A stretch of DNA of 48,949 bases from Bacteroidaceae bacterium (GTDB taxonomy: Bacteria > Bacteroidota > Bacteroidia > Bacteroidales > Bacteroidaceae): positions 1-48,949 of the forward strand of contig JAKSJA010000013.1 in the NCBI GenBank assembly GCA_024398495.1. Reading direction: 5' to 3'. The number at the start of each line of letters is the position of its first letter. Position 1 is the first letter of the stretch. Under the pieces are notes generated by a model. The model did not search any database. It had not been told where the DNA came from and saw only the letters and a list, made by a program, of their open reading frames with translations. Below are positions 25,325 to 33,985 of this stretch, in pieces. Both the position numbers and the translations under genes were made by a program.

Positions 25325-26488
25325 TTAAATAATTTTTATTGTGCCTTTATAATCTTTCGTACACATTTCATAAGATAATTTTATCCAAACAATAAATACG
25401 GGCAATGCCTTTAGTGCGTATGGCTGTATGATTGTTTGTTTTATGTATGTTGGAAATATGTCTGTAGGAGAAAGACTTGTGATTATAAATACGAAGATAA
25501 TAATTGCAATATCCAGAGTTGACCGTTTCCAAGGTACTGCAATAAACCATATTGCTACGCCAGCGAGAGCTATTATGTAGCTGCATGACTCACTGCTTGT
25601 ACTGAACAGTACGACAAACATCAATACAGAGGCAAGAAACATTTTTCGGAATGCTGTATTTTTATATTGTTTGAAACGCAGGTATGGTAATATGAAAATT
25701 ATGAGCCCAGGTATTATCAACCAGATGTCAGAATATGTAGCACATGCTGTTACCTTCCTTACTATTCCCAGCAATGATATATTTTGATAGAATGAGAAGG
25801 TGTTGCAAGAGTCTTTTGTTACTATGCTTAGATACCATTCCTTATACTGCTCAATAATATGCTCTGGACTACTGAGTAACATTGGAATGATAAATGTTGC
25901 TATGCTCCAAAGGATGAGGCTGTATAAAAATCGTTTTTTGTGTTTGGAGAAGAAAAAGAATGCAATTCCAACGATTCCATATAGTTTTACGAATGTTCCT
26001 ATAACGATACATAGTGCTCCCCATATATCTTGTTCTTTTTCTATCAGGCAGAATGACATTATGATCAGTGCCGCTGTTACTATATTAAACTGTGACAAGG
26101 CAAGGGCAGTGTAGAGTTCATTTGTACAGAACCAAAAGATGAACACTTGCTGTTTCTGGTCAAATGTGGATTTTCTTATTGACCAATATAGTATCAGGGT
26201 AATAAATACGTTCCACAATACCAACCCAGCCCATCTTGGAATTAAAGCAAACGGTGCTATTATAATACTGAATAGGGGTCCATAATGATTGGTGTCGAAA
26301 TATTCCTGTGGGTATACATCAAATAGAGATTTCTGCTCTGTTGTGTGCCAGAATACACCACGAAAGATGGAAAAGTTATTGCTGTCCCATTCTAATATGG
26401 CAGCAACAATAGCCATGATAACCCATACTGCAAGTATGGTGTGTTTGTCCGTTACAAATCTATATGCTGATGTTTTGTTCAAATACAT
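25325..26488 (-). CDS. GT87-like polyprenyl-phosphate-sugar-dependent membrane glycosyltransferase
   Basis: 387 residues with about nine to ten membrane helices. The first loop contains the acidic/aromatic region typical of GT-C enzymes (SLFDVYPQEYFDTNHYGPLFS). A later LSQFNIVTAALI and VKLYGIVGIAF match the DUF2029/GT87 mannosyltransferase pattern. It probably transfers a sugar from a lipid carrier on the periplasmic side. Its start lies 29 bases inside the 3' end of the GT9 gene in another frame. Confidence 0.78.
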   Translation of the reverse strand: MYLNKTSAYRFVTDKHTILAVWVIMAIVAAILEWDSNNFSIFRGVFWHTTEQKSLFDVYPQEYFDTNHYGPLFSIIIAPFALIPRWAGLVLWNVFITLILYWSIRKSTFDQKQQVFIFWFCTNELYTALALSQFNIVTAALIIMSFCLIEKEQDIWGALCIVIGTFVKLYGIVGIAFFFFSKHKKRFLYSLILWSIATFIIPMLLSSPEHIIEQYKEWYLSIVTKDSCNTFSFYQNISLLGIVRKVTACATYSDIWLIIPGLIIFILPYLRFKQYKNTAFRKMFLASVLMFVVLFSTSSESCSYIIALAGVAIWFIAVPWKRSTLDIAIIIFVFIITSLSPTDIFPTYIKQTIIQPYALKALPVFIVWIKLSYEMCTKDYKGTIKII

Positions 26489-27518
26489 CTTGGAATCTTT
26501 TCCAGACGGACTCTACATCAATGAGTCTCATCCGTTCTTCATAGGTTAATTCTTGCTTATCCTGTTCATCAACAGGCATCATGTCCTCTGTGCTTATCCC
26601 TGCAAATCGGATACTTTCTTTCGGCAGCCATAGTCCTTTTCTTATACCTGGAGGGAAGATTGCGAAAGAAGGGATATTTAATGCCTGTGCTATGTGGCGA
26701 GGGCCGCCTTCATTTCCGAAGAAGAAATCACAGTTTGCCGTCAATGCACAGAGTTCGGTCAATGACTTGGCTTCAATGTTGGTGAAGATGTGTCTGTCAT
26801 CATCCATCTCTTTGTGATATGCAATGGTGCAGTTTCTTTCGGTTTCACCAGAGAAATTGAATATTATCTGAATGTTGTATTTTTGTATGATTCTGGATAA
26901 TATCTCCTTCATATATTCCTTTGGCCATACTTTGTATTCCTGTCGTGCTGTTGGTGTGCAGAGTATGACGGGCTTATTGAAATCAATACCCTGATTTTGC
27001 ATATACTGACGGAAATTCAACCGTTCTTCGTCTCTGACAGATAGTGAAAACTCTTCGCTTTCTTTGATGTTGAATTCTTTCTTCAGTGGTTCCAGGAAGA
27101 TGTTGTTCTGTTGGACACGGCTCAACATGTTGTTGTGGTTTTCCACCATGTAGTTCAATATCCCTTTGCCATATCCTTTTTTTGCTCCTATCCTGTAAGA
27201 TGTTGAAAGTGAAAACAATGAAAACCATAGTGTCTTTACCGTACCGCGCATATCAATGATGATGTCATAATGCTTGCTGTGCATCGTCTTCCACACCTTG
27301 GAAATATATTTGACAGGGTTATGGTTTTCTTCATCGTCAAACGTAATCACGTTATCCACGTCAGGGTGATTGACATATAGTGTATGAATCCCTTTGTTTA
27401 TTACAAAATCAATGGTTGCATCGGGAAAACTCTGTCTTAGTCCATGACATAAAGCCATGGAGAGTACGGAATCCCCTACGCGTCTGAAACGTATTACCAA
27501 AATGTTTTTTATCTGCAT
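26460..27518 (-). CDS. Glycosyltransferase family 9 (heptosyltransferase-like)
   Basis: 352 residues. GT9 features are clear: ILVIRFRRVGDSVLS at the N-terminus, the ADP-heptose site region PVILCTPTARQEYKVWPKEY, and FFFGNEGGPRHIAQALN (the family D/N-xGPxH motif). It acts in LPS core synthesis at the inner membrane. The frame is open to 27551, but that TTG belongs to the -7 box TATCTTTG (27556-27549); the ATG at 27518 is the sensible start. It heads the GT9-GT87-GT10 operon. Confidence 0.9.
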   Translation of the reverse strand: MQIKNILVIRFRRVGDSVLSMALCHGLRQSFPDATIDFVINKGIHTLYVNHPDVDNVITFDDEENHNPVKYISKVWKTMHSKHYDIIIDMRGTVKTLWFSLFSLSTSYRIGAKKGYGKGILNYMVENHNNMLSRVQQNNIFLEPLKKEFNIKESEEFSLSVRDEERLNFRQYMQNQGIDFNKPVILCTPTARQEYKVWPKEYMKEILSRIIQKYNIQIIFNFSGETERNCTIAYHKEMDDDRHIFTNIEAKSLTELCALTANCDFFFGNEGGPRHIAQALNIPSFAIFPPGIRKGLWLPKESIRFAGISTEDMMPVDEQDKQELTYEERMRLIDVESVWKRFQDVFEQNISI

Positions 27519-27548
27519 TTGCTTAATGAAGTATTTTTGGGTGTGTTG

Positions 27549-27556
27549 CAAAGATA
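27549..27556 (-). promoter_or_regulatory. -7 box of the glycosyltransferase operon
   Basis: TATCTTTG on the minus strand, 30 bases before the GT9 ATG. It fixes the start downstream of it. Confidence 0.6.
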
Positions 27557-27610
27557 CATAAAATCATTGTAATGTTTCGTGGGTTGTGTGGTATATTCAT
27601 TTATTGTTTG

Positions 27611-30205
27611 TCAGAAGTTGAGACTCATGGTAAAGCGAATACCGCGTTTTGATGCAGTAGGGAGGTCTAGATATGAAAGACGGCGTACGTATTCGATATG
27701 AAATAGCCTGAATATGTTCTGGATACCGAAACTAACTTCGAAATATGGTTTGGAACTATCCATTGCGTATGAACCTTCAGGGAATACCATTACCGTACCG
27801 TCAGCGATTCCATGGTCAAGATAATACTGCGGATTATTTTTATCCGTCAGACATCCCCACAACATTCTGGCACTCATGAATTCACGCCATTTCAGTTTTT
27901 TCAGCAACGGGATACGGTTGAATATCTTGCCACTCATATCCCATGAGATATGTGCTGCCAGATAACGGTCATTCATGAATTCCATGTTGTTTATAATGTT
28001 GAAACTCTGTTTGTCGAGGATATATGAGATGTTTGATGCTGGCATGATGAGCAATGGATACGGTACCTTGTTCCATTGTGCTCCTATCTTGATGCGTCCG
28101 TCAATGCGTCCCCATGCGTGTGGCAGCCAGAAGCGTTTGAAGAATTCAAATTCGGATATGTTATAGTTGTATTGTCCTCCCAAGAAATTGTTGATACCAA
28201 ACGTGTGCTGGAGAAGGAACACTGGTGCGTCAAGGTTTACAAGCATGCGTTTTGACTTGGAGTTGATGTATTTCTCCCCCGGTGCAAAGCGTATCGTGGC
28301 AGTCAGTTCGGTAGTACGGATATTGTCAAACAACTGACTGCTGGAAGAATTGCCATCTGGTATGTCGCTCACTTCGGGAGCTCCGACGGTACGGAATTCC
28401 AAATTTCCTATTGGCGACATCTTTTCAGCTTTGAGAACGGTTTGGAACTTCCAGCCTGTTTCTATCTCATATTCGAAATCCAGTTTCTGCCTGTTGTATA
28501 GGAACATCTTGTCCATCTTGAATGCCTTGAAGGAATGGAATATGTTGTCCTTGTCGGTGGTGTTGTATTTATCTGACGCATAGGCAACGTCACGCATACT
28601 GTTGAATGTTATGGTACGTTTCGGATATTCCCTTGGCAGAAATTCTTTTTCGTTGAAAGAATATGCGAACTCAGCATTGTAGTATCCTTGTCCTGATGCT
28701 AATCCACGTGCATAGTAGCCGTTGAAGAACCAGTGTTGGTTTAGTGCCGCTGTTGTCTGCCCGCCGAAACGCAGACGCATGCCATCGTGGAAATTCTGCG
28801 AAATGAACGTGTTTATTGCTCCTATGTCGAAATATGATGGGCTGTCTTTGCCTCCGGTTTCAAGATAGTTTTCAAATAATAGTTTCACCCCCAGCAGTAT
28901 GTAATGGAATCCTTTTATCTTCTCAAGCCTGTCCATGAACGACCCCATGGAACCCTCCGTTTTGGTCAGGGACACCTGCCGTTGCTCTGCCCAGTATTGA
29001 TCGTCACGGTATTTTGCCTTAGGATTCTTTATTATGCTGCCCTTGGGTTTGAAACGTGCATCGTCAATGGCTGCAAATGAAAAATTATCCATCCGCGTAT
29101 CTCTGAGCACTATTGCCTTCTGTGCAAAGTTCACAAGATACAGTTCTACGAAGATGTTGTCTTTCGTGAGTCCCCATTCTCCGTTTTCCAAACGTGAAAA
29201 CTCCTGTTCGCACTTCATCTGTTCAACAAAGTTGACATCACTGTTTGTCGGTATCGTCAGTTCGCATCGTCTTACCTGCAGGGTACTGTCGTAGAGCACA
29301 TATACTGTACCTCTGAAGCCGAAGTCCTGCTGGTTGTTTGGTGTGAAATCCACGCGGATACATCTATCATTGCCAACGAAGGTCGTATCCGTGATATAAT
29401 AACGGTAAAAGGATATTGCGTTGTCGGCGATAGGACTTGTGAAAGGGTGTCGCAACACTTTTATTTGGTTGTCATAGATGTGTATGTCGGCAAAGATGTC
29501 CTTGACAAGTTCGTTCACAATGTCGCCTGTCTGCAGAAACATGTTAAGTCCTTGTCGCTTCTCTGCATCGAGGTATGTCTTTGATGATTCCGGATTCTTT
29601 CTGTATATCTTTTCCTCAACTGTTTCGTTGATGGAGATAGGCATTATCAGTTTGTTGTTGTAAGGACATACCTCCACATGGTCCAACAGCCACTGCCTGC
29701 TTTGTTTCTTTTCACTCCATTCTATCTGTGACGGTGAGATGTCGTTGAGTGCAACCGTTATCTTCTGGTATTTCTTGAAACTGTAATAAGGATTTGTTTC
29801 CAGCGAGTTTTGTCTCTTCTTTGCTATCACGCTCCGCATCAGTTCCACGGCAGGGTTGTTCTTTCTGGAATACTTGCCTTTCTTTTTTGAATTGACGACA
29901 ACCTCTTTCAACTGTTTCGTTGAGGGAACAAGTTTCACCATCAGTTTGTCGCTGACATTGTCTGTTATTGTTATTGATTTCTCCTTGTAACCGACTGCAC
30001 TGAAGATCAGACGATATCCGTTCCGTCGTGCGATGGTATAGAATCCCTTTGCATCAGCAATGGTGCTGACCTTTTGATTTTTATATTTTATGCTGGCGTA
30101 TCCTATGCTGTCGCTGGTGTTGGCATCGACAACACATCCCGTTATCTGTGCCGAAACACAGACAACGGAAAGTAGTGCCAGTATGAGAATATAAAATCTC
30201 TTCAC
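27611..30205 (-). CDS. DUF5686 family outer membrane protein with carboxypeptidase-like regulatory domain
   Basis: 864 residues. Signal peptide MKRFYILILALLSVVCVSAQ. Residues about 20-95 form a CarboxypepD_reg-like (TonB-receptor N-terminal type) domain (ITGCVVDANTSDSIGYASI...KEVVV). The rest is a long beta-barrel of the DUF5686 type, ending in the aromatic signature RGIRFTMSLNF. It lacks a TonB box and plug, so it is not a classical transporter. It follows the inositol-phosphate synthase gene by 6 bases on the same strand and may be the last gene of that operon; the functional link is unknown. Confidence 0.85.
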   Translation of the reverse strand: MKRFYILILALLSVVCVSAQITGCVVDANTSDSIGYASIKYKNQKVSTIADAKGFYTIARRNGYRLIFSAVGYKEKSITITDNVSDKLMVKLVPSTKQLKEVVVNSKKKGKYSRKNNPAVELMRSVIAKKRQNSLETNPYYSFKKYQKITVALNDISPSQIEWSEKKQSRQWLLDHVEVCPYNNKLIMPISINETVEEKIYRKNPESSKTYLDAEKRQGLNMFLQTGDIVNELVKDIFADIHIYDNQIKVLRHPFTSPIADNAISFYRYYITDTTFVGNDRCIRVDFTPNNQQDFGFRGTVYVLYDSTLQVRRCELTIPTNSDVNFVEQMKCEQEFSRLENGEWGLTKDNIFVELYLVNFAQKAIVLRDTRMDNFSFAAIDDARFKPKGSIIKNPKAKYRDDQYWAEQRQVSLTKTEGSMGSFMDRLEKIKGFHYILLGVKLLFENYLETGGKDSPSYFDIGAINTFISQNFHDGMRLRFGGQTTAALNQHWFFNGYYARGLASGQGYYNAEFAYSFNEKEFLPREYPKRTITFNSMRDVAYASDKYNTTDKDNIFHSFKAFKMDKMFLYNRQKLDFEYEIETGWKFQTVLKAEKMSPIGNLEFRTVGAPEVSDIPDGNSSSSQLFDNIRTTELTATIRFAPGEKYINSKSKRMLVNLDAPVFLLQHTFGINNFLGGQYNYNISEFEFFKRFWLPHAWGRIDGRIKIGAQWNKVPYPLLIMPASNISYILDKQSFNIINNMEFMNDRYLAAHISWDMSGKIFNRIPLLKKLKWREFMSARMLWGCLTDKNNPQYYLDHGIADGTVMVFPEGSYAMDSSKPYFEVSFGIQNIFRLFHIEYVRRLSYLDLPTASKRGIRFTMSLNF

Positions 30206-30211
30206 AAATTA

Positions 30212-31519
30212 TCAGTCTAATTCTTGGTCAGGTTCATATCCGCCCATTTCCCTGATGGCGTTCTTCAGCATTGCGTGCTGTTGGTAGAGATTGTTTACTG
30301 CCTCTTCGTTTTGCGTATAGTCGTGCATAGGCGATTTGAGGAAGAAACTGAGCCAACGCTGTATGCCCCATTTGCCTGCACGCATGGCAACGTCAGAGAG
30401 CAGACAGAGGTCGAGAAGAACAGGCGCAGCAAGGATAGAGTCGCGGCAGAGGAAATTGATTTTTATCTGCATAGGATAGTTCATCCAACCGAAGATGTCA
30501 ATGTTGTCCCAACTTTCCTTATTGTCATTGCGAGGAGGGTAGTAGTTGATACGCACCTTGTGATAGTAGTCTTTATACAGTTCTGGTTGGTCTTCCTCTT
30601 TCAATATTGTCTCCAGTGTGGATAGTTTGGAAACCTCTTTTGTGCGGAAGTTTTCAGGAACATCAAGCACAAGACCGTCCCTGTTGCCGAGGATGTTTGT
30701 GGAGAACCATCCGTTGAGACCCAGACAGCGTGTACCGATGATAGGTGCAAAACCACTCTTTACGAGTGTCTGCCCTGTCTTGAAGTCTTTTCCGCAGATA
30801 GGCATCTTTGTCTTCTCTGCCAACTCCCACATGGCAGGGATGTCAACGGTAGTGTTTGGTGCGCCCATGATGAAAGGACATCCCTCTGCAAGTGCAGCGT
30901 ATGCGTAGCACATGGAAGGAGCGATGTGTTCAGTATCATTGTCTTTCATTGCCTTTTCGAGGTTTGCAAGACTGCCGTGAACACTGTCATTGACAGGCAC
31001 ATAGATTTCAGTAGATGCTGCCCATGCCACAATGATGCGGTCGCATTTGTTCTTTGCCTTGAAAGTCCGTATGTCATCCCGCAACTGCTCCACCATATCC
31101 CAGCGGGTAGCGGCATTCTTCACGTTTTCACCGTCAAGACGTTTTGCGAAGTTCTTGTCAAAGGCAGCCTTCAGAGGAACAATCTTTTCCAGTTCACTTC
31201 TCACCGGCTCTATGTCCTCTTTCTTCAATACCTCTGCATACATTGCAGAACGGTATGCGTCAGCAGGATATACATCCCATGCTCCGAATACGATATCGTC
31301 GAGGTCGGCAACGGAAACGATGTCTCCATACTTGAGATATTGCTTGTTTTCGCCCTTTCCAACGCGTACTTTGTCGAAGAATGTCATCGAACCGACAGGT
31401 TTTGACAATCCCTTGCGTGCCATCAATACACCAGTCATGAACGTTGAGGTAACAGCACCCAGACCTACAACCATGATACCCAGTTTTCCTTCTGCTTTTT
31501 TTACAGTGTTAGTTTCCAT
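30212..31519 (-). CDS. myo-Inositol-1-phosphate synthase
   Basis: 435 residues. It makes inositol 3-phosphate from glucose 6-phosphate with NAD. The N-terminal Rossmann motif GIMVVGLGAVTSTF is present, and NTTVDIPAMW, CGKDFKTGQTLVKSG and LGLNGWFSTNILGNRDG match the catalytic core of the Bacteroidetes/actinobacterial type. It lies 4 bases after the PAP2 gene and closes the pgpA-gtrA-phosphatidyltransferase-PAP2 series. In Bacteroides thetaiotaomicron a comparable cluster makes inositol phospholipids and inositol sphingolipids. Confidence 0.93.
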   Translation of the reverse strand: METNTVKKAEGKLGIMVVGLGAVTSTFMTGVLMARKGLSKPVGSMTFFDKVRVGKGENKQYLKYGDIVSVADLDDIVFGAWDVYPADAYRSAMYAEVLKKEDIEPVRSELEKIVPLKAAFDKNFAKRLDGENVKNAATRWDMVEQLRDDIRTFKAKNKCDRIIVAWAASTEIYVPVNDSVHGSLANLEKAMKDNDTEHIAPSMCYAYAALAEGCPFIMGAPNTTVDIPAMWELAEKTKMPICGKDFKTGQTLVKSGFAPIIGTRCLGLNGWFSTNILGNRDGLVLDVPENFRTKEVSKLSTLETILKEEDQPELYKDYYHKVRINYYPPRNDNKESWDNIDIFGWMNYPMQIKINFLCRDSILAAPVLLDLCLLSDVAMRAGKWGIQRWLSFFLKSPMHDYTQNEEAVNNLYQQHAMLKNAIREMGGYEPDQELD

Positions 31520-31523
31520 TTTG

Positions 31524-32297
31524 TCAATTATTAATTATTACTAGTCTTTCATATTTCTTCATGAAATGTTCAAAACGTGGTATGCGCATGAGAACTTTTT
31601 CAAACAATAACACACCTGCTATTGCTGTAATTATTCCGAGTATGACGTCAATAACATAGTGATGCCCAGAATATACAGCAGTAAACCATATCCCTACCGT
31701 GACGAATATAAACAATGCCTTGAGCCATACCTTCTGTCTGCTGGCAAAGGCATATATTGTCGCAACGGTCATATATGCAGCATGCAATGACGGTACAGCT
31801 CCGAAGATGTTGGCATTCCCCGGATATATGCTCCCGAACACAGGAATACCGATGAGTTCGTCAAAACGTGCGAGTCCTGCAGACGTGCTTACCACCGTGA
31901 GATCAAGATTGAAGCCGTTGTCCATGACATACCAAGGCGGTGCTGCAGGATGCAGGTAGTAGCCACAGAATCCTATTATGTTCGTGAGCAGGAATGCACA
32001 TGAAAAGTGCAGTACCCACTTGTATTGTCTCTGATAGAATATAATTATTGAAAATATTATTGGCAGAGGTATCCACAGCAAGTAGAAGATACCGGCAAAA
32101 ACATCGACGAAAGCACAGTTGTGTACGGCAAACCATTCACTCGGCACAATGCCCCAGAGGTGTAGTTCCGCATCATGCAATCCCCGTATGTCAACACTGT
32201 TGAAATGATGTGGTGGGAATATACCTATAGCAAAGTACAGGATGCCGAAAATCACCAGCGGCATCATCGCCAATATCCATTTTGCTATCCGTATCAT
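31524..32297 (-). CDS. PAP2-family phosphatase/transferase (AUR1-like)
   Basis: 257 residues with about six membrane helices. The active-site motifs fit the PAP2_3/aureobasidin-resistance group: HPAAPPWY, VPSLHAAY and GHHYVIDV, with the two catalytic histidines. In this operon it probably removes the phosphate from phosphatidylinositol phosphate, or transfers phosphoinositol to another lipid as AUR1 does. Sequence alone does not decide between the two. A repeat-containing gap of 56 bases separates it from the phosphatidyltransferase gene. Confidence 0.85.
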   Translation of the reverse strand: MIRIAKWILAMMPLVIFGILYFAIGIFPPHHFNSVDIRGLHDAELHLWGIVPSEWFAVHNCAFVDVFAGIFYLLWIPLPIIFSIIIFYQRQYKWVLHFSCAFLLTNIIGFCGYYLHPAAPPWYVMDNGFNLDLTVVSTSAGLARFDELIGIPVFGSIYPGNANIFGAVPSLHAAYMTVATIYAFASRQKVWLKALFIFVTVGIWFTAVYSGHHYVIDVILGIITAIAGVLLFEKVLMRIPRFEHFMKKYERLVIINN

Positions 32298-32314
32298 CTT
32301 ATCAATTCTTTATT

Positions 32315-32342
32315 GTCAACAGTCAACGGTCAACAGTCAACA
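32315..32342. repeat. GTCAACA heptamer run (4 copies)
   Basis: GTCAACA, GTCAACG, GTCAACA, GTCAACA in tandem between the PAP2 and phosphatidyltransferase genes. It is the same family as at 674-700 and 9092-9140. Confidence 0.8.
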
Positions 32343-32353
32343 GCTGGTTTCCT

Positions 32354-32392
32354 CTAAATCTCCCTCTCTTGTGTAGAGAGCTGGGGTGAGGC
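32354..32392. repeat. Hairpin plus CTGGGGTGAGG repeat forming a gene's 3' end
   Basis: CTCTCT (32364-32369) and AGAGAG (32375-32380) form a hairpin followed by CTGGGGTGAGG. This looks like the dispersed CTCTC..GAGAG-GGGGTGAGG repeats common in Bacteroidales genomes. It supplies the C-terminal codons of the phosphatidyltransferase. Confidence 0.5.
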
Positions 32393-33031
32393 TGACTTTG
32401 CCTTACGGCAATGTGCGATGCGTTGAAATGCCGTAAAATTCGCAAATACCGCTATTATCCACATAGCAACGATGAGGCATGATGGCTGTGAGAAGATACC
32501 CGTCAGCAGGGCACCGGCAGCCGTTATCACCACCCTTTCGGTACGTTGCAGCATGCCCACCTTGCATTCTATTCCTAAACCCTCTGCACGGGCGCGGACA
32601 TAACTCACCATCACAGAACCTATCATGGCAGTAAATGTCACGATACCACTTACGAGGTCGCCACCTTCGAGAAACAGAAATGTTATCCCGAACAGGCAGA
32701 ACATCTCGCTGTAACGGTCGAGGCTGCTGTCCCACAATGCACCGAAAGCACTCTCAAGATGTCCTATGCGTGCCATCCGTCCGTCCATCATATCGAACAA
32801 ACCGGCAAACAATACGGTAAATCCGCCCCAACCTATCGCACACGACATGTCGGCAGACGGATACAGTGTTCCTGCATAGATGAATATCGCCGCCGCAACG
32901 ATGTTGAAGATAAATCCTGTCAGCGTTATGATGTTCGGTGTGATACCCACCCTCATCATTGCCTTCAGGGCAGGGTCAACAGTCTTGTATATAAACTGTC
33001 TCAGAATGTCTATAAATCCGTTATAAGTCAT
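32354..33031 (-). CDS. CDP-alcohol phosphatidyltransferase, probable phosphatidylinositol phosphate synthase
   Basis: 225 residues with about six membrane helices. The complete family signature is present: DMMDGRMAR, then 8 residues, G, 3, D, 3, D (GALWDSSLDR). It joins CDP-diacylglycerol with an alcohol; beside the inositol-phosphate synthase gene the alcohol is probably inositol phosphate. The frame is open upstream to 33214, but that part overlaps gtrA; the ATG at 33031 overlaps the gtrA stop (ATGA). The last ten or so residues (SPQLSTQEREI) are encoded by a hairpin repeat at 32354-32392, so the tail may be recently acquired. Confidence 0.9.
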   Translation of the reverse strand: MTYNGFIDILRQFIYKTVDPALKAMMRVGITPNIITLTGFIFNIVAAAIFIYAGTLYPSADMSCAIGWGGFTVLFAGLFDMMDGRMARIGHLESAFGALWDSSLDRYSEMFCLFGITFLFLEGGDLVSGIVTFTAMIGSVMVSYVRARAEGLGIECKVGMLQRTERVVITAAGALLTGIFSQPSCLIVAMWIIAVFANFTAFQRIAHCRKAKSASPQLSTQEREI

Positions 33032-33417
33032 TTTCTGAATACGAAATATTTTTGCAACATGAAATTCCAGAACACAGCCACGGCTATTGCCACCATTATC
33101 TTGGCGATGATGAAATCCATCCCTGACGCCTCCGTCAGCAGATACGTACCGTAGGTGTTCAGCAGGATGCTCCCTGCCCATACGGCGATGTACCTCATTG
33201 CAGGCACACCCCACCGTCTGTCAAGACATTGAAACACAAACCGTCTGTTTATGATGAAATTGGCGATTCCACCGCATAAAGCACCAGTAGCCACTGCATA
33301 GACATAATACAATCCGCATATCTTTGCCAGCACTATCGTCATCCCGAAGTCAATGACGGTAGCGACACCCGCAGAACTCTCTGCCAATACGAATTGTCTT
33401 ATTGCCGTCCTGTTCAT
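33028..33417 (-). CDS. GtrA family membrane protein
   Basis: 129 residues and four membrane helices. The GtrA pattern is clear: QFVLAESSAGVATVIDFGMTI, then NFIINRRFVFQ, and a C-terminal NFMLQKYFVFRK. GtrA proteins are thought to help move polyprenyl-linked sugars across the membrane. It overlaps both neighbours by four bases (ATGA), so it is translated with pgpA and the phosphatidyltransferase. Its exact task in an inositol-lipid operon is not known. Confidence 0.88.
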   Translation of the reverse strand: MNRTAIRQFVLAESSAGVATVIDFGMTIVLAKICGLYYVYAVATGALCGGIANFIINRRFVFQCLDRRWGVPAMRYIAVWAGSILLNTYGTYLLTEASGMDFIIAKIMVAIAVAVFWNFMLQKYFVFRK

Positions 33418-33878
33418 ACTGTCACCTCAATCAATAGAATTATGACGAGAGAATAGATACCCGCCAGAATGTCGTCAGCCATCACGCCAACGCCACCCCT
33501 CAAGTCTTCCATACGTCTTATGCCAAAAGGTTTGAATATGTCGAATACCCTGAACAGGATGAAGGCAACCACTGCCAACCATGCCGATGCCTGTGCGTCA
33601 ATGATGATAAGCGGAATCCACATCCCCACCATCTCATCCACCACCACCTTGTGAGGATCTTTGCCCCATATCGTTTCCAACCTGTCGGCAGCCCATGTGC
33701 CGAGAAAGGTAAAGATGATTGTAAGTGCCACTGTCACTATGCACAGCCATGTCGGTGCCAGCACCAACCCTGCCAGCCACCACAAAGCCATAGCCAACAG
33801 AGCCCCCGCCGTTCCCGGACCATATCTCCAGTACCCGACACCAAATCCAGTTCCTATTATCTTCTCGAATAGTCCCAA
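33414..33878 (-). CDS. pgpA: Phosphatidylglycerophosphatase A-like protein
   Basis: About 154 residues. PgpA features: GTGFGVGYWRYGPGTAGALLA, VVDEMVGMWIPL (metal-binding Asp/Glu), RVFDIFKPFGIRRMEDLRGGVGVMADD. It is a membrane phosphatase; classically it acts on phosphatidylglycerol phosphate, and here it may act on phosphatidylinositol phosphate. The frame is open to 33983, but the -7 box TATCTTTG at 33915-33908 excludes starts upstream of about 33902. The best start left is a TTG at 33878. It is the first gene of the inositol-lipid operon. Confidence 0.85.
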   Translation of the reverse strand: MGLFEKIIGTGFGVGYWRYGPGTAGALLAMALWWLAGLVLAPTWLCIVTVALTIIFTFLGTWAADRLETIWGKDPHKVVVDEMVGMWIPLIIIDAQASAWLAVVAFILFRVFDIFKPFGIRRMEDLRGGVGVMADDILAGIYSLVIILLIEVTV

Positions 33879-33907
33879 AATACTTATAGAAACATAATTC
33901 TGTTCTG

Positions 33908-33915
33908 CAAAGATA
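33908..33915 (-). promoter_or_regulatory. -7 box of the inositol-lipid operon
   Basis: TATCTTTG on the minus strand. The -33 region falls into an 8-base repeat (33928-33960) and shows no TTTG. Confidence 0.55.
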
Positions 33916-33927
33916 TAAAATATATTT

Positions 33928-33960
33928 GTGAAAATGTGAAAATGTGAAAATTGTGAAATT
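33928..33960. repeat. GTGAAAAT 8-mer run (4 units) upstream of pgpA
   Basis: GTGAAAAT, GTGAAAAT, GTGAAAATT, GTGAAATT in tandem over the -33 region and upstream of the pgpA -7 box. Change in copy number could affect promoter strength. Confidence 0.65.
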
Positions 33961-33985
33961 ATTTCCTTCGCCATATAAGTCAACA

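Noticed and set aside
30926..31544. Long plus-strand frames opposite the inositol-phosphate synthase gene
   Set aside because: They are antisense shadows of a clear enzyme gene; they show no family features.
33032..33214. Longer N-terminus for the phosphatidyltransferase
   Set aside because: The extension is an out-of-frame translation of gtrA; the ATG at 33031 overlaps the gtrA stop codon.
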